In this document: piece after piece, positions 54,061 to 63,911 of the stretch
Layout of the letters: the number at the start of each line of letters is the position of its first letter
Numbering within the stretch: position 1 is the first letter of the stretch
NCBI RefSeq assembly: GCF_004366795.1
Contig: NZ_SORF01000003.1
Location: forward strand, 203,437 to 267,436
Reading direction: 5' to 3'
Source of the DNA: Alicyclobacillus sacchari
GTDB lineage: Bacteria; Bacillota; Bacilli; Alicyclobacillales; Alicyclobacillaceae
DNA: 64,000 nucleotides
The notes under the pieces: generated by a model
Database searches by the model: none
Told to the model about the DNA's origin: nothing
The model's input: the letters and a program-made list of their open reading frames with translations, nothing else
Translations under genes and position numbers: made by a program

Positions 54061-55464
54061 TCAGCTGGACACACTGTAACCCTGCGAACGTGCGTAACTC
54101 ATAACCTGTTGCTGCACGTTGGCTAGAGCTTGTTGCACAGATTCCTTCCCTGCAAAAGCCCTCCCGATTTCCGTCTGCAATTCATTAAATACGTAACTAC
54201 TCCATGGACTCCACTGGAACTTCGCATTGACACGGGAAGATTCTTCCTCAAAGACATCCACGTTCGCAGGCTGGTTATCAAGAGCCGGGTTCTTTGCTTT
54301 AAAGGCGGGTAGACCAAATCCTTCCGTTGCCGCAGGGAATAAGCCACCACCGCCATCCTTCGCAGGGGCCACGTCGTGAGGCAACTCGGCTGGGCTGGCA
54401 TTGATGAACGCGGCGAAGATGGCCGCAGCTTCAGGGTACTTCGATGCCTTTGTCACCGCCTGGACAGACCCCCCCCAGTCACCATCCATCGTCCCGCCTA
54501 CGGTCCACTGTGGAATGAGTGCGGCATGCCACTTTTGACTACTCAAATTATGATCGTAAGGAACCAAGGCCTCGCTGTCATACCAGGCAGATCCGACAGC
54601 GGTCGCGTACATACCGTTGTTTAGGTTTTTCTCCCAAGCGGGCCCAAAGTCGGAGATGTTCTGGACAGCACCTGCTTTGACAAGCCTTTGCCACATCGAA
54701 AATACCTTTACAGCCTCAGGAGTGTCGATACGGACACTCCAGTTGTTACCTGAACCTTGAAAGGGAAGCACGCCCGCCTGCCATAACAGCCCAAACATCC
54801 ATTGTCCATCTGTATCCGAGAAATAAGAAAAATACTGCTTGGGATCTTTTTTGTGGAAGACCAAGGCTTCTTGTTCAAACTGCGCCCACGTGGTTGGAAC
54901 GGCTAAGTTGTATTTCTTGAAAAGCGAGGTTTGATAGAAGAGACCCATTGGCCCCGTGTCCTCAGGGATACCATACACACCGCCACCCATCGAGACTTCG
55001 CTCCACGTCCAAGGCGAGAACTTACTCTTCAAATTCCCCACATACTTCGAGATGTCTTGTAAAGCGCCCGTCGAAATATATTGGGGCATCATGTCGAACT
55101 CAAGCATGACAACATCCGGAATGCCTGAACCCGCTTGCACCACCGTACTGAATTTTTGATATTCAGTTGACCCAGCACCCGCATTAACCAGTTTGACTTT
55201 GATGTTTGGGTAATACTTCTCAAAAATATTGACCTCTGTCTGGGCATTGGGCACCCAACTCCACCACGTTATCGTCGCTTTTTGTGTATATTTGGGAAGT
55301 GGCAATCCAGCCGTCAACACCGGCCTAGGAATCGTGGATCCTGCCATTTGACTCACATTACCCGCGGCTGCCTGATTTTCAACTGGTCCTTGACCACATC
55401 CGGCCAAAGTGAAAGTGACAGCCCCAACGAACACACCAAGGAGCATAACCTTCTGATATCTCAC
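54061..55464 (-). CDS. araN: arabino-oligosaccharide ABC transporter, solute-binding lipoprotein AraN-like
   Basis: 467-residue family-1 binding protein with signal peptide and lipobox (FTLAGC), then TITWWSWVPNAQTEVNIFEKYYPNIKVKL, a PDVVMLEFDMMPQYIS segment and GVYGIPEDTGPMGLFYQTSLFKKYN. GTG 55464 follows GGAGGG by 7 bases; an upstream in-frame ATG lies before that site. Gene order araN-P-Q-abfA and the GH51 partner point to arabinose oligomers. Confidence 0.88.
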   Translation of the reverse strand: MRYQKVMLLGVFVGAVTFTLAGCGQGPVENQAAAGNVSQMAGSTIPRPVLTAGLPLPKYTQKATITWWSWVPNAQTEVNIFEKYYPNIKVKLVNAGAGSTEYQKFSTVVQAGSGIPDVVMLEFDMMPQYISTGALQDISKYVGNLKSKFSPWTWSEVSMGGGVYGIPEDTGPMGLFYQTSLFKKYNLAVPTTWAQFEQEALVFHKKDPKQYFSYFSDTDGQWMFGLLWQAGVLPFQGSGNNWSVRIDTPEAVKVFSMWQRLVKAGAVQNISDFGPAWEKNLNNGMYATAVGSAWYDSEALVPYDHNLSSQKWHAALIPQWTVGGTMDGDWGGSVQAVTKASKYPEAAAIFAAFINASPAELPHDVAPAKDGGGGLFPAATEGFGLPAFKAKNPALDNQPANVDVFEEESSRVNAKFQWSPWSSYVFNELQTEIGRAFAGKESVQQALANVQQQVMSYARSQGYSVSS

Positions 55465-55727
55465 ACCAATCCCTCCATCCATAAAAATCCGACCGTACAA
55501 GTTTGTGCAGAGTTCATTTCAGTACGGATCCCCCCTTACCAATGGCCAACCGCTGCTTCGATACGGTTAAAATAGAAACTACATTAATTTATAACTATTT
55601 AAACGTATTAAGCAGCCTGCCAACCACACACAATTGTATGCGCTTTCTACGGATCATATTAACTTGAGTGCTGAGTTCAGTCAACAATAAATTTAAACAT
55701 TAAGAAAATGATTTTATTTTGTTTAAA
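55465..55727 (-). promoter_or_regulatory. AT-rich promoter region of araNPQ-abfA
   Basis: No gene is seen on either strand. The stretch is much more AT-rich than its surroundings and holds several TATAAA/TTTAAA-like elements (for example around 55585-55612) but no single clear promoter. TTTATTTT-N4-AAAATAAA at about 55713-55732 is a small inverted repeat. No good AraR box is present. Since a terminator precedes it at 55728, a promoter of its own is expected here. Confidence 0.4.
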
Positions 55728-55760
55728 ATAAACCTCGATTCCTGTCGAACCGAGGTTTAT
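55724..55760 (-). terminator. terminator of the ArsR-like regulator gene
   Basis: ATAAACCTCG (55728-55737) pairs perfectly with CGAGGTTTAT (55751-55760), and TTTT follows on the minus strand. It lies 30 bases after the regulator's stop codon. Confidence 0.85.
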
Positions 55761-55790
55761 GAAAGCCACGACACCCACACGATGCCTTGT

Positions 55791-56699
55791 TCATTGATGA
55801 AGGACACGCACCGTAATATCATTGTGATAGTGTCCAAAATTCCGACCGTAAATGGTCAATCCCCCAACGTGCTCCGCATGTTCCGGAACACCTATCCGCA
55901 GGCGAACTTCATGGTTATCAAACGGCTGCAAATCTTGAATCGTAACGTCCGATATGCGACACCCGTCGATAAAGGTCCCCTTTTGGTTGATCCGGATCAG
56001 CTTGAGCATCCCGTGTTGATTCAAGTGCGGCGGCCACCAGTCGGGATTCTGCTTTCCCCTCTCATCGCCGAAGTCCCCTGGACTCGTCCAGTACCCAATC
56101 TCAACACCATTTAAATAGAAATAAATATCAGACGGGTAATCATTGTTGTATGAAGGGGCCTCCGAAGACAATTCAGCAATGATTTGAATTTCGCTAACTG
56201 TTCTCCCAGGCTTAACGTAATTGGGAATCCAATATTCTAAATACCCTCGCGTCAACCACACGATGTCTGCATTTACATGCCCTGGATCCGCAAAATATCG
56301 TGGATCGTCGAAATCACCAATAATGCTATCCTTCGTTGCTAATCCACATGTGGGATGAACATCAAACCCCACATAGTGGCCTACCTTGATGTCCACTTCG
56401 TAGAGATTTGCATTCTGTTCCTCAGACTCCATGTCGATCATGATTTTTTTCTCATTAATAAAACAAAACTTTTGCAAGCCATGCTTCGCACCCGTTGTCT
56501 CGGTCACAATGAGGCCGCTATCCTCCAGCTTTCGAACATGCTGCGTGATAGCACCATTCGTTAGATTGAGCTTCTTTGCTATTTCATCTAGATTTAATCG
56601 TTCGTGTTTCAAGAGCAACATCAGAATTTCAACGCGAACGTCGGAACTCAAAGCTTTAAAAATGTGTAGGCTCGAGCGCAAATCTGTAATGTGAATCAC
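55791..56699 (-). CDS. ArsR-type winged-helix regulator with a C-terminal beta-rich sensor-like domain
   Basis: 302 residues. Residues 8-75 form an ArsR winged helix (HIFKALSSDVRVEILMLL, LNLDEIAKKLNLTNGAITQHVRKLEDSGLI in parts). The rest (about 100-302) is a beta-rich domain with many Trp/Tyr/Asp (YWTSPGDFGDERGKQNPDWWPP), like a galactose-binding-type fold, not the metal site of true ArsR. I know such proteins from carbohydrate clusters but no named function. GTG 56699 follows AGGGGTGA by 6 bases. It sits inside the ara locus between araM and araN and has a 38 bp palindrome before it. A sugar-responsive repressor is the likely role. Confidence 0.75.
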   Translation of the reverse strand: MIHITDLRSSLHIFKALSSDVRVEILMLLLKHERLNLDEIAKKLNLTNGAITQHVRKLEDSGLIVTETTGAKHGLQKFCFINEKKIMIDMESEEQNANLYEVDIKVGHYVGFDVHPTCGLATKDSIIGDFDDPRYFADPGHVNADIVWLTRGYLEYWIPNYVKPGRTVSEIQIIAELSSEAPSYNNDYPSDIYFYLNGVEIGYWTSPGDFGDERGKQNPDWWPPHLNQHGMLKLIRINQKGTFIDGCRISDVTIQDLQPFDNHEVRLRIGVPEHAEHVGGLTIYGRNFGHYHNDITVRVLHQ

Positions 56700-56715
56700 G
56701 CAATTCACCCCTAGC

Positions 56716-56753
56716 GTGCAATTTGTTTTATAGTAGTATAAAACAAATTGCAC
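56716..56753 (-). promoter_or_regulatory. perfect 38 bp palindrome before the ArsR-like gene
   Basis: GTGCAATTTGTTTTATA (56716-56732), GTAG, and the exact complement TATAAAACAAATTGCAC (56737-56753). It ends 17 bases before the GTG start and includes a TATACT that may be the -10 box on the minus strand. Most simply it is the autoregulatory operator. Confidence 0.75.
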
Positions 56754-56808
56754 CTTTCTCCTAGGGTCTACATGCGTGGATCGTCATTGTGACTGTAGGG
56801 CCTACAAC

Positions 56809-57996
56809 TTATGCTTGTAAAAACCGCAACATGGTATGTCGATCACGCAGTTTATACGCATGATTCAAACTATCCGCGACAATCACGTCGGCAATCCCCA
56901 AATCAGCAGGGTTTTCCGCGCCGCCAACGAGGCGAATGAGCGAGCGAATGTCAATTCCAGAAGGGATATCCGCCAATATGCGCTCAACCTCAGTTTTCTG
57001 TTCTTGCACTCGGCGCAAATAACAGCTTGTTGTGGGCGATCTCGGGATGGAACCCATTCGTTCCCGCACACGTTCCTTATACAAGCCAGCTATAATTGCG
57101 CTCGCCGCCGCCACCTTCAACCCATGGAGCACCTGTGGCTTACCCGTACGCAACAGTTCCATCTCCCAATAGTGAGACAAATGGTGCTCACCACCTGAAG
57201 CAGGGTGAGATTGCCCGAGCAATAACATAGCAAGCCCTGATAGAATTAAGGCACGCATGAGCACGGATAAGCCCTCTGGGCCACCGGCTTGTATCTCATG
57301 CACGTGATCCACACATGTTTGCAGAGCATCGGCTGTCAATGATGCAATCCACGGACAATACGGTTCATCCGCCACGAGATGGCCAAATTTCCAATCGGCA
57401 AGCGATGTGTATTTGCCAAGCATGTCGCCAAACCCGGACACCGCCAACCGCTTTGGTGACTCCGCCAACACGTTGACGTCGGCAAATAGCGCGATCGGCG
57501 CTTGCGTTTGAAACGTCTGTTTCACTCCGCGCACGATGAGTGGTGCACCAGCCGACGTGAAACCGTCGACCGACGCTGCAGTGGGAACCGAAATGAACGG
57601 TATCTTCATGGTGAAACTGCAAAAACGTGCGATGTCATGGATTGTGCCAGCACCGACGGCTAGTATCGCTTCAGTATTGGGAGAACACGAAAGAAACCCC
57701 TGCATGAGCGTACGCTCGTCAGCGACGACGTCACCGTTTGCGTCTGGTTCCATGATGCAACATCCACAAGTCACCCCCAGTTCTCCCAGCATGTCGACCA
57801 AAGCCGATCCTGCAGCTTGAAATGTGTTGGCGTCGGCAAATATGGACACGTGTCGAAACGAAGTCTTGACAAACGCCGCAGCCCGTTGCAACGCGCATTG
57901 CTCCACCACAATCTCACGAATTGCGATAGGGTGGTGCATCAATCCACAAGAACATGTGGCTGCCGCACGATTGAGTTCGTCAATCGTCCAATTCAT
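56809..57996 (-). CDS. araM: sn-glycerol-1-phosphate dehydrogenase AraM
   Basis: 395 residues of the iron/nickel alcohol-dehydrogenase-like family: VGAGTIHDIARF for the nucleotide site, VPTAASVDGFTSAGAPLI, and the metal His in SGGEHHLSHYWEM. Bacillus AraM makes glycerol 1-phosphate from DHAP with NADH, used for archaea-type heptaprenylglyceryl phosphate. It has no known step in arabinose breakdown, yet here too it sits within the ara operon. AGGGAG stands 8 bases before ATG 57996. araL is absent. Confidence 0.9.
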   Translation of the reverse strand: MNWTIDELNRAAATCSCGLMHHPIAIREIVVEQCALQRAAAFVKTSFRHVSIFADANTFQAAGSALVDMLGELGVTCGCCIMEPDANGDVVADERTLMQGFLSCSPNTEAILAVGAGTIHDIARFCSFTMKIPFISVPTAASVDGFTSAGAPLIVRGVKQTFQTQAPIALFADVNVLAESPKRLAVSGFGDMLGKYTSLADWKFGHLVADEPYCPWIASLTADALQTCVDHVHEIQAGGPEGLSVLMRALILSGLAMLLLGQSHPASGGEHHLSHYWEMELLRTGKPQVLHGLKVAAASAIIAGLYKERVRERMGSIPRSPTTSCYLRRVQEQKTEVERILADIPSGIDIRSLIRLVGGAENPADLGIADVIVADSLNHAYKLRDRHTMLRFLQA

Positions 57997-58036
57997 AGGC
58001 ATTCTCCCTCATTTCTTGTCGCAGCTAACGCAAACA

Positions 58037-58055
58037 GGGCTGCACGACGCAGCCC
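58037..58055 (-). terminator. stem-loop between araA and araM
   Basis: GGGCTGC (58037-58043) with GCAGCCC (58049-58055), loop of five, followed on the minus strand by TGTTTG. Probably attenuates transcription into araM. Confidence 0.5.
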
Positions 58056-58077
58056 TCATCCGCCAATTGAAAATCGT

Positions 58078-59559
58078 TCACCGATAGGAGACTTCATTCC
58101 AACGCAACTCATTCAGAATCGATACAGGAGTCGCTGAGCTGTCGATCACGATGCACTCCACGCCTGCCATTTGGGCAAAATCACGAAGTTGCTCAACTTG
58201 GACGCGATACGAGAAACAGGTATGGTGAGCACCCCCTGCTAAAATCCAACTCTCCGCAGCTGTGCTCAACGAAGGCAGCGGCCGCCATAGGACGCGTGCA
58301 ACCGGTAGTTTCGGCATGTCTCTGTCCGGTTGTACCGCATTTACTTCATTGACCACGAGCCGGAAACGATGTCCGAGATCGACGAGAGTCGCCTGCACGG
58401 CATAACCAGTCGCACCGTCAAAAACAAGGCGCGCCGGATCCTCCTTACCGCCAATCGAAAGTGGATGCACTTCGACGCGAGGGCGCGTCGCCGCAATCGT
58501 TGGGCAAACTTCAAGCATATGCGCACCAAGCACCAGTTCGTTGCCGGGCTCGAAGTGATAGGTGTAGTCTTCCATGAAGGATGTGCCTTCACCGCAGGCC
58601 ATGACTTTCATCAAGCGGACGAGCGCTGCCGTCTTCCAGTCACCTTCACCGCCGAACCCGTAACCGTCCGCCATCAGGCGTTGAACTGCAAGTCCGGGCA
58701 ATTGGCGCAGCCCGTGCAGGTCTTCGAAGGTCGTCGTAAATGCGTGAAATCCGCCTTCGTCAAGAAACGCACGCAGCCCCAGTTCGATGCGGGCCTGTTC
58801 GCGAATTGCGTCGCGCACAGCGCCTTCCGATCGCGCCGCCGGATCAAAGTCGTACAGCGTCTCATACTCGTCCATCAGCTGGTCAATTTGTTTCTCGGAA
58901 ATTGCCTGCACCCGTTCGGCGAGATCGCCGACACCGTAGCCATTGACAGACCAGCCCAGCTGCAGTTCCGCCTCGACCTTGTCTCCTTCTGTGACGGCTA
59001 CCTGCCGCATGTTGTCCCCAAAGCGTGCAACGCGGATTTGCCTGCTCTCCGCAAAAGCTGCCGCCGTCTGCGCCCAACCGCGGATACGCACTTGAACCGT
59101 CTCGTTCTGCCAGTGCCCGACGACGACTTTGCGGGCAATGTTCATGCGGCTGACCAAAAAGCCAAATTCCCGATCTCCGTGTGCAGACTGGTTCAGGTTC
59201 ATAAAGTCCATGTCGATGGTGTCCCATGGGATGTCCCGATTGAATTGCGTGTGTAAGTGCAACATCGGCTTGTGAAGAACCGACAAGCCATGGATCCACA
59301 TCTTAGCTGGAGAGAACGTGTGCATCCAGACAATGACGCCCGCACAGCGGTCGTCGGCATTGGCCTCTAAGCAGAAGCGCCGAATCTCCTCTGAATCTTT
59401 GAGTACTGCCTTAAAGTGAACGGCGTGAACGGGTTGGACCACCTCAGTCAGAGCCTGTGCGACTTGACGGGCATGCCGTTCGACTTCCTCCACGACCTCC
59501 GGCCCATAGAGAAACTGACTGCCGACAACAAACCAAAACTCATAAGACTGCAAATTCAT
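58078..59559 (-). CDS. araA: L-arabinose isomerase
   Basis: 493 residues, the normal length. Converts L-arabinose to L-ribulose. [20 protein letters not shown] at the start, [36 protein letters not shown] and [26 protein letters not shown] match the family's Mn-binding Glu/His regions. ATG 59559 has GGGGGAT 7 bases before; an open frame upstream is not AraA-like. Third in araB-D-A-M. Confidence 0.95.
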   Translation of the reverse strand: MNLQSYEFWFVVGSQFLYGPEVVEEVERHARQVAQALTEVVQPVHAVHFKAVLKDSEEIRRFCLEANADDRCAGVIVWMHTFSPAKMWIHGLSVLHKPMLHLHTQFNRDIPWDTIDMDFMNLNQSAHGDREFGFLVSRMNIARKVVVGHWQNETVQVRIRGWAQTAAAFAESRQIRVARFGDNMRQVAVTEGDKVEAELQLGWSVNGYGVGDLAERVQAISEKQIDQLMDEYETLYDFDPAARSEGAVRDAIREQARIELGLRAFLDEGGFHAFTTTFEDLHGLRQLPGLAVQRLMADGYGFGGEGDWKTAALVRLMKVMACGEGTSFMEDYTYHFEPGNELVLGAHMLEVCPTIAATRPRVEVHPLSIGGKEDPARLVFDGATGYAVQATLVDLGHRFRLVVNEVNAVQPDRDMPKLPVARVLWRPLPSLSTAAESWILAGGAHHTCFSYRVQVEQLRDFAQMAGVECIVIDSSATPVSILNELRWNEVSYR

Positions 59560-59636
59560 CCTCGTATCCCCCAGTTTGTGACTTCCTGGCCCATGGCCAA
59601 AAACGCTCTGGCACAGTCCACCGTTGTCCGGACAAG

Positions 59637-60350
59637 TCAATGTGCGCTGATCCGGTTGTTCTGCCCGTAGTACGCGTTTGCTCCGTGCTTTCTGTAGTAA
59701 TGCTTATCAAGAAGAAACTGATCGATCGCGCTCCAATGCTCGTTTAACTGAACGGTATTCAAAGCCATCTTCGCGACGATTTCGAGTACGACCGCATGAT
59801 AGACTGCATCACGAGCGTCTTTTCCCCAGCAGAACGGCGCGTGATTGGCCACGAGGACGCCGGGCATCGCCATCGGATCCAGCCCCAACTCGGTAAACGT
59901 TTCGACAATCACATGACCTGTCTCCAGCTCATACGCCTGCTCCACTTCGATCTTTGTCAGCTTGCGAGTACACGGAATATCCCCGTAAAAGTAGTCGGCA
60001 TGAGTCGTGCCCAGAGCCGGGATCGGCTTGGCAGCCTGTGCCCACATCGTGGCCCACGGCGAATGGGTATGAACGATCCCACCAATCTCCGGGAACGCCT
60101 TGTAGAGCACGAGATGTGTTGGCGTGTCGGACGACGGACGAAGATCTCCCTCGACCACGTTGCCGTCAAAATCAACAACCACCATATCCTCGACGGCCAA
60201 CTCTTCGTAGGGCACACCACTAGGCTTAATGACCATCAGGGAATCATTTCGCGAAACGCCGCTGACGTTGCCCCAGGTGAAAGTGACGAGTTCATGTTTG
60301 GGCAGTGCAAGGTTCGCTTCTAACACCGCTTGTTTCAAATCTTCTAGCAT
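59637..60350 (-). CDS. araD: L-ribulose-5-phosphate 4-epimerase
   Basis: 237 residues, class-II aldolase fold. Zn ligands in [13 protein letters not shown] and [11 protein letters not shown], and the [10 protein letters not shown] phosphate loop. Makes D-xylulose 5-phosphate for the pentose pathway. ATG 60350 overlaps the araB stop by 7 bases, so coupled. Confidence 0.95.
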   Translation of the reverse strand: MLEDLKQAVLEANLALPKHELVTFTWGNVSGVSRNDSLMVIKPSGVPYEELAVEDMVVVDFDGNVVEGDLRPSSDTPTHLVLYKAFPEIGGIVHTHSPWATMWAQAAKPIPALGTTHADYFYGDIPCTRKLTKIEVEQAYELETGHVIVETFTELGLDPMAMPGVLVANHAPFCWGKDARDAVYHAVVLEIVAKMALNTVQLNEHWSAIDQFLLDKHYYRKHGANAYYGQNNRISAH

Positions 60351-62038
60351 ACCGGCACCCCATCCTTCACCGTTACACTTTTCAGTTGCTTCAAAACCTT
60401 CATCACGTTGTTCTCACCGCGACCGAAATAGTTGTATAAACGCGCGTACTCCGCGTAAAGCGCGTCGTACACCTTCACGGCATCCTCGTGTGGCAGATAC
60501 GAATCCGGCTTGATGCCTCCCATTTCCCGCGCAGCATCCTGAATGGCGTCATAACCACCGTTCTCCTTGCCAGCCGCAACAGCCCCAAACATGGCCGACC
60601 CCAGCGCAGGCGTCTGGGACGACGCACCAATGCGAATTGGCATGTTCAGTACATCCGCGTAAATTTGCATCATCAAACCGTTTTTTTCGGCGATCCCGCC
60701 ACAGGCGTAAACCTCGTCAACCGGCACCCCGTGCTCACGGAATGTCTCGATAATCATCCGCGTTCCAAACGCTGTCGCCTCAATCAACGCCCGGTACATT
60801 TCTTCCGGCTTCGTCGCGAGTGTCGCACCTAGCAGCAAACCTGTTAAATCTGCATCCACCAATGTCGATCGGTTGCCATTCCACCAATCGAGTGCCAGAA
60901 GTCCACTTTCGCCAGGACGCAACGCCTTGGCTTTGGCTGTGAGCAACTGGTGAATGTCAACTCCCTGCCGCCTGGCTTCTTCCATGTAGCACGCTGGCAC
61001 ACACTGTTCGATAAACCACTCAAAATGGTCACCGACACACGACTGTCCCGCCTCATACCCCATATACCCAGGGATAATACCGTCCTCAACGACGCCGCAC
61101 ATACCTGGTACCATACGTTCTTCGGTACCAAGCAAGACGTGACAAGTGGAAGTCCCCATAATCATCAGGAGCTTACCCGGTTCTGTAATCCCCACGGCGG
61201 GCATCGAGACATGCGCGTCGACATTTGCAACCGCCACCGGCGTACCAGGCCTGAGGCCTGTCAGTTCCGCCGCAACTTCGGTCAACTCACCCGCGCGGGT
61301 GCCAATTGATCGAATCTCCCCTCGCAGCTTGTCGTCGATCACGTTCTCCAGCCGCGGATCGAGCGTACGGAAGAAGTCGCGGCTCGGATACCCGTCGCGT
61401 TTGTGCCAAATGGCCTTATACCCCGCTGTACATGAGTTGCGAACCAATTTCCCAGTCAACTGCATGACAACCCAGTCGGCAGCTTCTACCATAACGTCCG
61501 CAGCGTCATAGATCTCTGGCGCCTCATTTAGGATTTGCCATAGTTTTGGCAGCATCCACTCAGACGATATTTTGCCTCCATACCGCGCCAAAAACGTTTC
61601 GCCGCGGGAGACTGCAATCTCGTTTAGGCGATTCGCTTCATCCTGCGCTGCATGGTGCTTCCACAGCTTTACATAGCTGTGCGGGTGACTCGCAAATTCG
61701 GATCGCATGCAAAGCGGTGTGCCATCTGACGCGATTGGCAACATCGTGCATGCGGTGAAGTCAATGCCGATACCGATGACTTCAGCAGGCTCCACGCCGG
61801 CCGATTGGAGCAGTTGCGGAATGGTATCATGAAGCACCTCCAAGTAGTCCCCAGGGTGCTGCAACGCCCAGCCATCTTCCAACCGAGTCACCCCATCTGG
61901 AAGATAGGCATCCATGACACCGTGTGAATATCCCTTCACTGCCGTCGCCACTTCACGACCCGTTCCCACTTCCACCAAAACGGCTCGCCCAGACTGCGTA
62001 CCGAAGTCGACTCCGATGCTGTACTTCGCCATGTTCAT
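60344..62038 (-). CDS. araB: L-ribulokinase
   Basis: 564 residues of the FGGY kinase family: [17 protein letters not shown] at the N-terminus (ATP/phosphate loop), [35 protein letters not shown] and the [21 protein letters not shown] adenosine site. ATP-dependent phosphorylation of L-ribulose. The start is ambiguous: GTG-GTG-ATG-AAC-ATG follow one another and no strong RBS marks one; ATG 62038 is chosen. Two AraR-like boxes lie 40-90 bases upstream. Confidence 0.93.
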   Translation of the reverse strand: MNMAKYSIGVDFGTQSGRAVLVEVGTGREVATAVKGYSHGVMDAYLPDGVTRLEDGWALQHPGDYLEVLHDTIPQLLQSAGVEPAEVIGIGIDFTACTMLPIASDGTPLCMRSEFASHPHSYVKLWKHHAAQDEANRLNEIAVSRGETFLARYGGKISSEWMLPKLWQILNEAPEIYDAADVMVEAADWVVMQLTGKLVRNSCTAGYKAIWHKRDGYPSRDFFRTLDPRLENVIDDKLRGEIRSIGTRAGELTEVAAELTGLRPGTPVAVANVDAHVSMPAVGITEPGKLLMIMGTSTCHVLLGTEERMVPGMCGVVEDGIIPGYMGYEAGQSCVGDHFEWFIEQCVPACYMEEARRQGVDIHQLLTAKAKALRPGESGLLALDWWNGNRSTLVDADLTGLLLGATLATKPEEMYRALIEATAFGTRMIIETFREHGVPVDEVYACGGIAEKNGLMMQIYADVLNMPIRIGASSQTPALGSAMFGAVAAGKENGGYDAIQDAAREMGGIKPDSYLPHEDAVKVYDALYAEYARLYNYFGRGENNVMKVLKQLKSVTVKDGVPVC

Positions 62039-62078
62039 CACCACAACCCATCGTTTAGTGGAACCGCTCTCACAAACA

Positions 62079-62126
62079 AATTGTACTTACAACCACACTT
62101 CATAACAACGACTTATTCGTACAAGT
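62079..62126 (-). promoter_or_regulatory. pair of AraR-like operators before araB
   Basis: AATTGTACTTACAACC (62079-62094) and ACTTATTCGTACAAGT (62111-62126), centres 32 bp (three helix turns) apart, resemble the Bacillus AraR consensus ATTTGTACGTACAAAT with a few changes each. In-phase pairs let AraR bind cooperatively in Bacillus. Confidence 0.65.
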
Positions 62127-63580
62127 TACCGCAAAAAATTGGCCTTTTGCACTGAGTTTGCATCTTTCGCGGAAGATCCTGTACGCATCAAAGCCGTCCC
62201 ACGCATCCAAAACTGTTCGATTTCCTCAAGCGACTTGTTTTTAGTCTCCGGAACAAGCATGCTTACGAACACGAAGCAAACCACGTTGATGGCAGCAAAG
62301 ATCCAGAACGTATCAGCACCGCCGAGCCCATTTAGGAGCATCGGTGTGAATTGACCAATGGCCCAGTTTGCTCCCCAGAGAAAGATGGTCGCGACACCCG
62401 CGGCTCGCGCCCGCAAGTGATTCGGAAAAATCTCCGGAATCATAATCCAAGGGATAGGCCCCATAGAAACGCTGAATGCCGCAGTAAAGCCCATGATAAA
62501 CAGGATTAACCAAAAGCCGTTTGAGAGGTGGAAGAAAAACGTCGCACCAATCAACGCCATGAAGATGGCCATCAAGGCGGAGCCAATTTGCATAAGGCGG
62601 CGGCGTCCGACGCGATCGATTAAAAACACTGCGACAACAGTAAAGACAACCCACATGGCACCAAAAAAGGCTTGAATGGAAAAGTCAGAGTTCAAACCGA
62701 ATCCGACCATTTTGAAGATTTCAGGTCCATAATATGTGACTGCATTCATGCCGATGACTTGATTGAATAAAGCGAGCAGAATGCCAACCACGAGAGCCTT
62801 GCGCAGCCCTGGCTTCAGCAAATCGCGAACACTGCTGCTCGCCTCGTTGCGCAGCGAGTCCGCGATGGTCTTGAGTTCCATCTTCGCCATCGCTTCCCCG
62901 TTAATTTTCGTCAAGATGGCGAGTGATTGTTCACTACGCCCTGCCTTGACCAGCCAGCGTGGGCTTTCCGGCGCAAACAACAACACGAAGAAGAAAATTG
63001 CGGCTGGTACAGCGCCAAGCCCTAACATCCATCGCCATCCTGTGGTCGTATCCCACGCAACAGTGCCAGACCTTTGGATGAGGAAATTGGTCACGTACGT
63101 TGCGGAAATACCAATGATGGTGAGTAGCTGATAGAGCGACGAGAGGGCACCGCGAATCCGGGGAGGTGCACATTCGGAAATATACGTGACAGATAGGGAA
63201 GATCCCATGCCAATACCCAGACCGCCAATGATACGGGCACCAATGAGCACGGTTACATCGGTCGAAAACGCTGACACGACGGCTGCAATCGCAAACAGAC
63301 ATGCAGCCGTCATCAGCACCTTGCGCCGGCCTATGCGATCGCTCATAAAGCCGGACAGACCGACACCAATGACACCACCAATCATAATGCTAGAAATCAC
63401 GAGGCCTTGCATGAATGCACTCAGGTTATACAGCGTTTTCAAGAATCCAATAGCGCCGGAAATCACAGCCGTATCGTAACCGTACAGTAATCCTCCAAGC
63501 GCAGCCGCACAGGAAATCATGACGACATATAGAGCAGACCCAGTCTGATGGGGTTTCCCTTGTGATATAGGGTGACTCAT
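62126..63580 (-). CDS. araE: L-arabinose/proton symporter AraE-like (MFS sugar porter)
   Basis: 484 residues, twelve helices. Sugar-porter signatures: GGLLYGYDTAVISGAI in helix 1, DRIGRRKVL after helix 2, PESPRWL after helix 6, DRVGRRRLMQIG and PETKNKSLEEIE at the end. AAGGAGG stands 8 bases before ATG 63580. Position next to araR and araB and the AraR box upstream point to arabinose (perhaps also xylose and galactose). Confidence 0.9.
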   Translation of the reverse strand: MSHPISQGKPHQTGSALYVVMISCAAALGGLLYGYDTAVISGAIGFLKTLYNLSAFMQGLVISSIMIGGVIGVGLSGFMSDRIGRRKVLMTAACLFAIAAVVSAFSTDVTVLIGARIIGGLGIGMGSSLSVTYISECAPPRIRGALSSLYQLLTIIGISATYVTNFLIQRSGTVAWDTTTGWRWMLGLGAVPAAIFFFVLLFAPESPRWLVKAGRSEQSLAILTKINGEAMAKMELKTIADSLRNEASSSVRDLLKPGLRKALVVGILLALFNQVIGMNAVTYYGPEIFKMVGFGLNSDFSIQAFFGAMWVVFTVVAVFLIDRVGRRRLMQIGSALMAIFMALIGATFFFHLSNGFWLILFIMGFTAAFSVSMGPIPWIMIPEIFPNHLRARAAGVATIFLWGANWAIGQFTPMLLNGLGGADTFWIFAAINVVCFVFVSMLVPETKNKSLEEIEQFWMRGTALMRTGSSAKDANSVQKANFLR

Positions 63581-63911
63581 CTATAACTCCTCCTTCCAGA
63601 TACAGCAAACTTCTCGCGAAACGCGACAAACGGTAAGCACCTTAGCCAACAAGCGAACTAGTTAGCCCCCTTCCACCAGGAATCCGTTTACAAATGTCCA
63701 GATGAGTATTCAGTATGTCATATTTGTACGTACAACTTGTAGGATAATGCGCTTTATTGGTTTTGTCAATCCATTCCGAACTACGCGATCTCAAGAAGTC
63801 CTGGATCGCGTGTAAAGGTTCGATGTCCACGTTTGTCCAATAGGAATCAAGAAAGCAACTAACTCTTTTCTTTCTCCATTCCCATGGCTCGTCATGAGTT
63901 GCAGTCCCCCT
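63581..63911 (-). promoter_or_regulatory. araE promoter region with AraR box
   Basis: No gene. ATTTGTACGTACAACT (63722-63737) fits the AraR consensus at all but two bases, about 140 bases before araE. A perfect 8 bp inverted repeat (63784-63791 with 63805-63812, ACGCGATC/GATCGCGT) lies between it and araR and could end the araR transcript, though no T-run follows. Confidence 0.7.
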
